Assembly (NCBI GenBank): GCA_900543055.1
Contig: UQQI01000020.1
Coordinates: 1-27,198, forward strand
Origin: an uncultured Mollicutes bacterium
GTDB taxonomy: Bacteria > Bacillota_I > Bacilli_A > RF39 > UBA660
Direction of reading: 5' to 3'
DNA: 27,198 nucleotides
Each line of letters begins with the position of its first letter. Positions within the stretch are counted from its first letter, which is position 1. Shown here piece after piece: positions 16,179 through 23,900 of this stretch. Below the pieces are notes generated by a model. That model was not told the origin of the DNA. It made no database searches and was given only the letters and a program-made list of their open reading frames with translations. The position numbers were made by a program, and so were the translations under genes.

Positions 16179-16964
16179 TCACCTCATAGTATTCTTATAA
16201 TTATTAATTTGCTTCTTAAAAGAAGCTTCCTTCTTACTCTTAACTTCTTCAAGTTTCTTTTCTTTTTCAATCTTATCTATTTTATCAATACTTTCTCTAG
16301 TAATCTTTTCCCTCATTACATTCTCAGATGCCCAACTATTACTTTCAAATACTTTTATTTGATAACAAATAGCAATAGAAATCATTTTAGTAAGTAACTC
16401 ATTAACATCAGTTTCCATAACATAATCAACATCTAAATTAACGTCTTTTTTATCATCAACATTTATTTCAAGAGGAAATAACTTTCTTTTCTCAAACTTT
16501 ATATCATTAACATTATAATAATGATTAAATATAACATTTATCTCTTTTATCTTTTTATTACTTATATAATCAGTAATTATATCATCTATTTTATAGTACT
16601 CATCTAAAAATTTATCTTTTTCAATCTTCAATATAATTTTATCGTCAACAAGTTGAAATAACTTTCTACCAATAACTATTTTATAAGCATCATTATCTTC
16701 TCTAACAGACTTTTGTAATAAATAATTAAAGTCTCCACAAAAACCTAAGTCATTACCAATATATATATTTAGAATATCTCCATTATCATTAGTTAATAAT
16801 AATTTTTTATCTAATTTTAAATTTTTATTATTAGTAATACTATAAAGAAGTCTATTTATTTCATCTTCTACTCCAAAATACTTATTAGCCTCTCTTTTAG
16901 CTTTATCAACTCTAATTAAAGAGTGGAAATTCATTACTTGTACAATGTTCTTTATATTAGCCAT
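16179..16964 (-). CDS. F1-like ATPase gamma (central shaft) subunit
   Basis: A 261-residue protein, slightly shorter than the usual 285-290. The N-terminal helix (NIVQVMNFHSLIRVDKAKRE) and the long C-terminal helix (about 195-261, with MREKITRESIDKIDKIEKEK) are the coiled-coil arms that form the rotor shaft. The family motif GLCGGFN appears as GFCGDFN (74-80). The middle Rossmann-like part is divergent and rich in Asp/Lys. In F-type enzymes gamma rotates inside alpha3beta3 and drives or is driven by the c-ring; here the partner of its foot is uncertain. The gene overlaps alpha by eight bases and its TGA stop overlaps the beta start region. Confidence 0.85.
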   Translation of the reverse strand: MANIKNIVQVMNFHSLIRVDKAKREANKYFGVEDEINRLLYSITNNKNLKLDKKLLLTNDNGDILNIYIGNDLGFCGDFNYLLQKSVREDNDAYKIVIGRKLFQLVDDKIILKIEKDKFLDEYYKIDDIITDYISNKKIKEINVIFNHYYNVNDIKFEKRKLFPLEINVDDKKDVNLDVDYVMETDVNELLTKMISIAICYQIKVFESNSWASENVMREKITRESIDKIDKIEKEKKLEEVKSKKEASFKKQINNYKNTMR

Positions 16965-18486
16965 CTTTTTTCTCTCCTAAGCTACTAAACCTTTCCTTTA
17001 TTTCTTCGGGAGATAATGGGCTATATTTATATTGAAGTAATGATTCAAGTATTTTTTTACCTCTAAATAATTTATCTCTTAATTCTTGACTCATTTCATC
17101 TTCATTTGCAAGTTCATATACCTGTCTTGTTTCCAAATAACTAAGTAATATTCTTCTAACATCTGCACCCAAAGCTTTCATATCAGGACTTTGAACAGCA
17201 CCACCTAAACGTGAAACCGAAAGTCCATAGTCAATAGCAGGTTTTTCACCTTTATTAAAAGAATTAGTAGATAAAACTATCTGTCCATCTGTAATAGAAA
17301 TAATATTTGTAGAAATATAATCTGTAATATCTCCACTCTTAGTTTCCATTACAGGAAGTATTGTAATACTTGCTCCATTTTTATATTGACATCCTCTTTC
17401 TAAAAGCCTTGAATGGAAATAGAAAATATCAGAAGGATAAGCATCACGTCCTGGACTCTTACCAGAAATAAGACTAATTTCACGATAAGCATCTGCATGT
17501 TTCTTTAAATCATCTAAAACAACAAGAACATCATATCCACCCATCATATAGTACTCTGCAACACTTAATGCAAAATATGGAGTAAGTGTTAAAATAGATG
17601 GCAAATCATCATAAAATGCCGTAATAATAATTGTATAATCTGTTGCATGTCTTTTTAACAACTCATAATAAATCTCTTTAACTTCTTTCTTAGTCTTACC
17701 AATAGCACAATAAATACATATAACATTTTTATTATTTTGATTAACAATAGCATCTAAGCAAATTTGAGTCTTACCTGTTTTTTTATCACCAATAATCAAT
17801 TGTCTTTGTCCCTTACCAATAGGATAAATTAAATCAATTCCAGCAATACCAGTTTCAAGTGGCCTTTTAACATCGCCTCTATCCATAATAGGAATAGTAT
17901 CCATTTCAATTGCAATTTTCTTAGTATTAGAAAATTTCTTATTAGACAACTTATCATTACCAAACAAATCAATTATCCTACCAATAGAATCATCAGAATA
18001 ATCTCCCATAAAAATTTCATTAGTTTGATAAACCTCATCACCTATTTGAATATTCTCATATTTTTCAAGAATTGCAACTACAGCTCTATTAGGTTTTAAT
18101 TGAATAACATAACCGATACCTTTATTTCCAATATTAACCTTTTCATAAAAAGCAACATCTTCAAAACCAACAACCTCTAAAATAAAGTCTTTAACATTAA
18201 CAACCTTTCCTACTCCATAAACATTTCTCTTAGTATCAATAGAATTTAACTTATCATCTAAAATCTTATCCACATACTTTTCACTATGTTTATCAGTAAA
18301 AGAAATTGCATTTTCTTCTTTTGCTTTAGGTGGCTCTTTAATTTTAAATTCTTCTTCACTTATAATTATTGGTTTCTCATCACTATCAAGTAGTTCAGTA
18401 TCAATATCTTTAACAGCCTCTAAAAATTTGCCATCTGGTTTAATCATTGTTTGACTACTAATAATCTCTGGTTTCTTAAATGCCAT
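16957..18486 (-). CDS. F1-like ATPase alpha subunit with remodelled termini
   Basis: A 509-residue protein. The core is clearly AtpA: P-loop GDKKTGKTQ (233-241), VLVVLDDLKKHADAYREIS (320-338), SPGRDAYPSDIFYFHSRLLER (from 344), TDYISTNIISITDGQ (388-402) and the arginine finger in SVSRLGGAVQ (R426), which completes the catalytic site on beta. Compared with the usual layout, the N-terminal barrel starts near residue 90, about 60 residues late, after an acidic, Lys/Glu-rich extension. The C-terminus stops soon after KYSPLSPEEI, about 75 residues early, removing most of the C-terminal helical bundle. The N-terminus of alpha is where delta docks, so the extension could serve an altered stator. It lies 18 bases after the stalk gene. 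Confidence 0.92.
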   Translation of the reverse strand: MAFKKPEIISSQTMIKPDGKFLEAVKDIDTELLDSDEKPIIISEEEFKIKEPPKAKEENAISFTDKHSEKYVDKILDDKLNSIDTKRNVYGVGKVVNVKDFILEVVGFEDVAFYEKVNIGNKGIGYVIQLKPNRAVVAILEKYENIQIGDEVYQTNEIFMGDYSDDSIGRIIDLFGNDKLSNKKFSNTKKIAIEMDTIPIMDRGDVKRPLETGIAGIDLIYPIGKGQRQLIIGDKKTGKTQICLDAIVNQNNKNVICIYCAIGKTKKEVKEIYYELLKRHATDYTIIITAFYDDLPSILTLTPYFALSVAEYYMMGGYDVLVVLDDLKKHADAYREISLISGKSPGRDAYPSDIFYFHSRLLERGCQYKNGASITILPVMETKSGDITDYISTNIISITDGQIVLSTNSFNKGEKPAIDYGLSVSRLGGAVQSPDMKALGADVRRILLSYLETRQVYELANEDEMSQELRDKLFRGKKILESLLQYKYSPLSPEEIKERFSSLGEKKDG

Positions 18487-18504
18487 TGCAATCCCTCCTA
18501 TATA

Positions 18505-19227
18505 TTAACTAAGACTAAAATCATATAAGATATTTTTATAAACAATCTTTATTCCCTTATATATCTTAGAATTATAAATAGTTTTTATTCTTTTATCTAA
18601 TTTATCATAATTAACACTTTTATCTCCAACATATACATATACGTTAGGATCATATTTACCAATTTCAAAATCTAAATAATTTATAAAATCTTCTATATTA
18701 AATTCATCTTTTCCTAGAAAAAATTCATTATAAATATCTTCATCAATAAGTCTTAAATGACTCATTATATCTTGTATAAAATTATTATCATCATTAACAA
18801 CAATATTATAAATTCCAACTTTATTAATGTAATCTTTCATTTCAATTAACTTATCATAATGATAACTATCTTGATTATTAACATTTTCATTTATAAATTT
18901 CTTAATAATAGATATAGGATCTATAGAAAATTTATCATCAACATGTTTCATTACACTAAATAAATTATCAATAACATAATCATCTTTTTGATCTACATAT
19001 ATAACTGATGTAGATTTTTCTTTTTCTTTCTTTTCTTCTTCTATATTTTTTATTATTACTGCTTTTGGCTCTTTTTCTAATACATCACTAGTATATTCTT
19101 GTGTCTTTAACGTGAAGTAGACTTTAGCCTTCTCATTCATCTTTTTTACTTCATATTTAAGTAAGAAGAATATAGCTAAAGTCATTAATATTAATACTAT
19201 TAAAGTTACAACTATTGCTAATGTCAT
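18505..19227 (-). CDS. Membrane-anchored stalk protein, b/delta-like
   Basis: A 240-residue protein occupying the place of atpF-atpH. It has one N-terminal membrane helix (about 4-24), a charged helical segment (25-75, KNIEEEKKEKEKS), then a globular domain. The C-terminal sequence VYVYVGDKSVNY...YKGIKIVYKNILYDFSLS resembles the end of subunit delta, whose C-terminal strand pattern reads roughly GGVVIRIGDKVIDGS. I infer a single protein combining the membrane anchor of b with a delta-like cap, as a b-delta fusion does in mycobacteria, but with a much shorter stalk. Similarity is weak by eye and position is the main support. The start lies one base after the c-like gene. Confidence 0.55.
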   Translation of the reverse strand: MTLAIVVTLIVLILMTLAIFFLLKYEVKKMNEKAKVYFTLKTQEYTSDVLEKEPKAVIIKNIEEEKKEKEKSTSVIYVDQKDDYVIDNLFSVMKHVDDKFSIDPISIIKKFINENVNNQDSYHYDKLIEMKDYINKVGIYNIVVNDDNNFIQDIMSHLRLIDEDIYNEFFLGKDEFNIEDFINYLDFEIGKYDPNVYVYVGDKSVNYDKLDKRIKTIYNSKIYKGIKIVYKNILYDFSLS

Positions 19228-19228
19228 A

Positions 19229-19474
19229 TTATCCTATTAATGGATTAAAGAATAATAAGAAGAAAACAAATAAGAATAAGAATAGTAGAAATACAGAAGT
19301 AACAACAAGTATTGTCATTACACTTCTTACAACAACATCTTTAGTTTCTGGATTTCTTCCAACAGCCTCGGCAACTCTACTTGATAAAACACCTATTCCA
19401 ATACCAAGTCCAAGAAATGCAAGACCTAACATAATTCCAATTGCATACAATGTAGCAGAATATACACTTTCCAT
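19229..19474 (-). CDS. c-like proteolipid lacking the ion-binding carboxylate
   Basis: An 81-residue hairpin of two membrane helices. Helix one has the glycine ladder GLGIGIG (22-28), and the polar loop carries GRNPE (39-43) in place of the usual ARQPE, so it is recognisably an F-type c subunit. In normal c subunits a Glu or Asp lies about 17 residues after that loop Glu; here the stretch is ILVVTSVFLLFL and contains no acidic residue, with T59-S60 at the expected site. The helix continues as a Phe/Leu-rich run to the C-terminal FNPLIG, longer than usual. It could still form a ring attached to gamma but should not carry protons or sodium by the known mechanism. The start has GGAGG upstream and the gene is closely packed in the operon. 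Confidence 0.85.
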   Translation of the reverse strand: MESVYSATLYAIGIMLGLAFLGLGIGIGVLSSRVAEAVGRNPETKDVVVRSVMTILVVTSVFLLFLFLFVFFLLFFNPLIG

Positions 19475-19477
19475 ACT

Positions 19478-20935
19478 TTAACCTCCTATAAAACTATCTT
19501 TGCATCTAATTACTTCACTATTTCCATTATAAGATAACCCCTCAAGAGAAATCTCATTCATATAACCTAGTCTACTATAATTTATTGTACCATTAAAACC
19601 GTTAGCTGAAGATGCTTTTTTCATATTAACTTCACTACCATCAATTCTAACACCATCCATATATAAAACAGCAGTACCATTCTCATATACATATTCATTA
19701 TCTATTTTTAAATTATAAGTAATATAATTAGAACCAATTTTTTTAATTTTTAAATTACAAGAAGGACTCTTAGTCTTAACAGTAACAACATCCTCAACTA
19801 CTTCTTCTTTATTAGAAACTTCAGTGTATCCAAAAGAAATTGTATAAGAAGAATCTTTACTTAATTCACGAATAACATATTTAGTCTCATTCTTATTAAC
19901 AAACATTTTATTTATATTTCCGTTATTATCATCAACCTGTAAAAATACACTTTGATACTCGTTATTTGGATCATAAACACTATAATTAACAGTAATTGAA
20001 GTTACACTAGAAGTAACACTCTTTAATGCAGCCCATTTACTAAAATCATAGTATATTTCTCCTTTTTTTACAGTATCATGAGTTTTATCATTAATTTTAT
20101 TAGCACTACTACTTAAATTATTAACACTATTAATTACATTTTTTAAATAATTATCATAATAAGGAATCTCAGTTGCAAAATTATTAGTTTCAACTTTATT
20201 GTTTTTATTATTCTTATTAGAATCTTTATCACTAGAATCAGTATTTTCCTTTGAAGTGTCATCCTTCTTATAATTATTTGTACTACCAATAATCTTCTTT
20301 AAATTAATTTTTTTATCATTATAAATTAATATTTCATTAGCAATATCAAAACTCATAGTAGTACCCTTTAAAATAACTTGTCCTATACTTTTAACATTTA
20401 CTTCGTTATTAGCAAAAGTAGGATTACCTTGTTTATCAAGTTCAATTATTAAATAACCACTAGTCTTAATAGATTTATCTTCAGTTTTAATATCACTATC
20501 TACCATTAGATACTTTCTATCTTTTAACTTAAAGAATTTAGTAGGAGAAGCCTTAGGAATCTCTGTAACCCCAGTTAAAGCATTAACATCACCAGTATTC
20601 ATAATTTGATAAGCATTACCATACAAGTACAATTTATAATCACTTTGATTATATACTACCGGATTCTTACCGACTTTGGAAGAAACTGTTTTATTCTTCT
20701 CTTTTTGATAAAGATAATAATTTCCATCAAACTTTTGAGATAAATAACTCTTAATATCAGTTTTAACATAATTTAATTCATCATCATAATAAATACTTCC
20801 AATAGCAACATCATACTTATTATTATCAACATTTATAAATTTAAATATAAAGTATACAAATAATATTATTATACCAATTATTATAAATATAAATAATGAA
20901 AATATACCAACATTATTAACTTTAACTTTCTTCAT
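19478..20935 (-). CDS. Membrane-anchored FN3-like surface protein (485 aa)
   Basis: After a basic N-terminus, residues 11-33 form a signal-anchor helix with no cleavage site apparent. Residues about 40-225 are a beta-rich domain containing FFKLKDRKYLMVDSD, followed by a low-complexity Lys/Asp/Ser/Asn linker (about 225-262), a helical stretch (265-300), one fibronectin-III-like domain (about 310-395, with TKYVIRELSKDSSYTISFGY) and a second beta domain holding two Cys (in SPSCNL and EVIRCKD) that could pair. It shares the order anchor, KYLMV-type domain, charged linker and FN3 with the 1734-residue protein upstream, suggesting an ancient duplication. AAAGGAGG precedes the ATG. It lies three bases from the c-like gene and must be co-transcribed with the ATPase. 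Confidence 0.8.
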   Translation of the reverse strand: MKKVKVNNVGIFSLFIFIIIGIIILFVYFIFKFINVDNNKYDVAIGSIYYDDELNYVKTDIKSYLSQKFDGNYYLYQKEKNKTVSSKVGKNPVVYNQSDYKLYLYGNAYQIMNTGDVNALTGVTEIPKASPTKFFKLKDRKYLMVDSDIKTEDKSIKTSGYLIIELDKQGNPTFANNEVNVKSIGQVILKGTTMSFDIANEILIYNDKKINLKKIIGSTNNYKKDDTSKENTDSSDKDSNKNNKNNKVETNNFATEIPYYDNYLKNVINSVNNLSSSANKINDKTHDTVKKGEIYYDFSKWAALKSVTSSVTSITVNYSVYDPNNEYQSVFLQVDDNNGNINKMFVNKNETKYVIRELSKDSSYTISFGYTEVSNKEEVVEDVVTVKTKSPSCNLKIKKIGSNYITYNLKIDNEYVYENGTAVLYMDGVRIDGSEVNMKKASSANGFNGTINYSRLGYMNEISLEGLSYNGNSEVIRCKDSFIGG

Positions 20936-20949
20936 AAAACTCCTCCTTT

Positions 20950-23900
20950 CTAATAAATTAAACGATACTCTAAAGTGGTTTCATCAATTACTTTATCACC
21001 TTTAAAGAACTGTAAAGAAATAAAATATATTCCCTCATTTGTAATAGCCTCAGGTATTGAATATAAATAATAATTAGTATTACCTGTAGACATAGGTTGT
21101 GGAACAAATGAAGCCTCATTATCTACACTATATCCATTATTATCATAAATTGAATATCTAATAGATGTAATATCAGAAAGTTTAGATGAATCAAAGAATG
21201 TCAAATTAATACGTGTATTATCAGACAAATCAGCATCTGCATAAACATTACCTATAGAAATACCTTCGTTATCACGAATCAATGTAGAATATGATCTTGT
21301 TTCACTTGCAAAATTAGTTAAACTATTATTGTAATTAGCATTGTAATTAACATATAAAATATATCTTTCACCTAAAGATACTCCAGGTACAACAAACGCT
21401 TGATTAAGTGTATTAATACTATATGATTTATTCTTATATTCACTTGGAGTAACATCTATACCATTACCATCCAAAATATGTATATTATAAACACCATCAA
21501 CAACACTCTTAGAATAATCTTGAAAATTAACTTTAAATGTTAAATTACTATTAGCAAAACTATGAGATATTGAAATATATGGAGCATATAATTTCGAAAA
21601 ATAATAATCATAACTTGTAGGTTGTAATGCAAAATCAGTCTCTTCTCCATTAATTGTAGTAGTAAGATATGGCTTAATATAAATTCTATATTTCTTACCA
21701 GTAACAGCACCAGTACCACTTAAATTAATATATTTAATCATTTGTTTCTTAAATGCCACATCATTCTCTGTATTAGTATCAATTAAAATATCATTTTCAT
21801 GAGTATCATCAACTATTTCATATACTTCATACTTAATGTATGAGTAACCAACAATCTCATCAAGATTATAACTTAATTTTAAATATCTCTTATTATAAGC
21901 CCATGGATTATATACAACATTAATATTACTAAAACCAACATTACCTATTGTTTTAAAATAATAATTCTTAGTAGTAGTTTGATCATCAACATCATATAAT
22001 CTTGTTCTTGTGTAATTAGAGCCATCATAAACATCAGCTAAAACTCTAATGAAATAATTACTTTGAGGTATTAAATTATCAATTTTAACAGACTTGTTAT
22101 CATCAAAATCTTCAACATTAAATGTATAAGTATCAACTAATGTATTCTCACTAGCATCATCATTTGTACTATATAATTCAATAAAAATCTTATTATCTTT
22201 TATTCTATTAGTTCCTGTACCATAAAGTTTCATATGAATATTAGCATTAACAAGTAAGGCTTCAATTGAAGTATTACCTTTAGAATCTAATAAACTAACA
22301 CCTGGAATAATAGATGTAAAACTAAACACATCATTATTACTAACCCTAACTTCAGCCTTTTTTAAAGCTTTAGGAGAGTAATATGTATAATTAGTATTAA
22401 CACCACCAGAATTAATATTTTGTCCAATATAAGATACTTTAGAAGTATTTCCTTTACTATATACAACTAATTTATCTGAATTACTATTAAACTTAAATGT
22501 CATATATTTATTAGCAGCACTAATATCAGTATCAACATTGTTATTTTCATATGAATAGTAATATGCTGAAGAATCTAAACTATTTTGAATAGTTTGTAAT
22601 ACATGATAATCTCCACTACTTTCAAATCCATATACACCATAATCATAATAGAAATAAATCTTAGTAGAAATAGATTGTCCCATTAACGCTTCAATATCCG
22701 AATAGTCAACTACTACATTACCATTATTTATAGTTAAATCTTTTACAGTAATAGTCTTAGAAGAACCTCTAAAATCAATATCTATTTTTGCAACTCTATT
22801 AAATAAATCAATCTTATTATCATAATCAGCAAAACTAATAACAACTCTATTAGTGTCTTCAAATAAGTTTACACTACCAAAATCTGGAGAAAGAATACCT
22901 TCATAATATTGATTAGTAAGAACCCTCTTTTTTTGATAAGAAGTATCGTTATTAATAGTTTCATATATACCATTTATCTTAAACATACCAGACTTGTTCA
23001 CATCGAAACTTATCTCCTTATAAGAATCAGTTTCTTCAATTCTATTAGAAGATACTAATTCATCACCAACTGATGCAAATAGAATTTGATTTTGTAGAGT
23101 ATGATCTACATCACTATATTTATATTTCCATACATATTTAGTAGCATTACTTAATGATGGATATAACTTAATATGTGGTGCTTGTTTTTCAGGAATAACA
23201 TCTTTACTCCTCAAAATAACATTACCAGTTGGATATACTGTTTCTGCTTTTCCATCAAAATCCAAATCTAAATCTGCTGTATAAGTAAAATAATATGCTT
23301 CTCCTCGTCTAAATTCATTTATTTCTGTCCCAGGAAGTTTACCATCAGCACAATAAAATTCAACATAATCTATATCTCCTGATGCAGGTATTTCATATTT
23401 TTTAGTTGAAACGATATCACCAGTTGAAGTTCTTAATTGATAATTAATACTTTTTGCATATTTTTTAGAATTATCATAACCTGCTCTAACTTTGTATCCA
23501 ACTATTGTATCACCATCTAAATCATCTCGTTTATATGGAGCAACAGCATCTTTGTTTCTAATAACTTCAAAGTCAAGTGCATCATTTAAATTATCTGGTG
23601 GATCTGGCACAACACCATTAGTTTTAACAATAATAACACTATCTTTTATTGGTAAATCATTTTTATAATCCGTATAGTCATATGCTCCTGTTACCTCAAT
23701 TGTATAATATTCAGCAGTTAAATCACTATTTTTAAGACCAAATAATGTAGGATCTATAACAAATGAATTATCATAATAATCGTCTCGTAATGTAGAAGCA
23801 TATTGATCTAAGTTTCTATCAACTTTCTTAATTGATTTTTTCAATATACCAGAAGTAGTTTTGCCTTCATATAAATTGAATTGAATACCAGTTAAAGTAT

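Noticed and set aside
14576..16182. Mycoplasma-type genetic code (TGA as Trp), prompted by the low GC and the F1-like ATPase
   Set aside because: Gamma and beta end at TGA overlapping the next start codon, and Trp is encoded by TGG throughout, so TGA is a stop here.
14812..18486. Annotating the cluster simply as the housekeeping F-type ATP synthase
   Set aside because: No subunit a, no carboxylate in c, shortened epsilon, remodelled alpha and co-transcribed surface proteins make ion-driven ATP synthesis unlikely.
19215..19481. A plus-strand open frame of 88 codons covering the c-like gene
   Set aside because: It is the complement of a recognisable c subunit within a packed operon and has no independent support.
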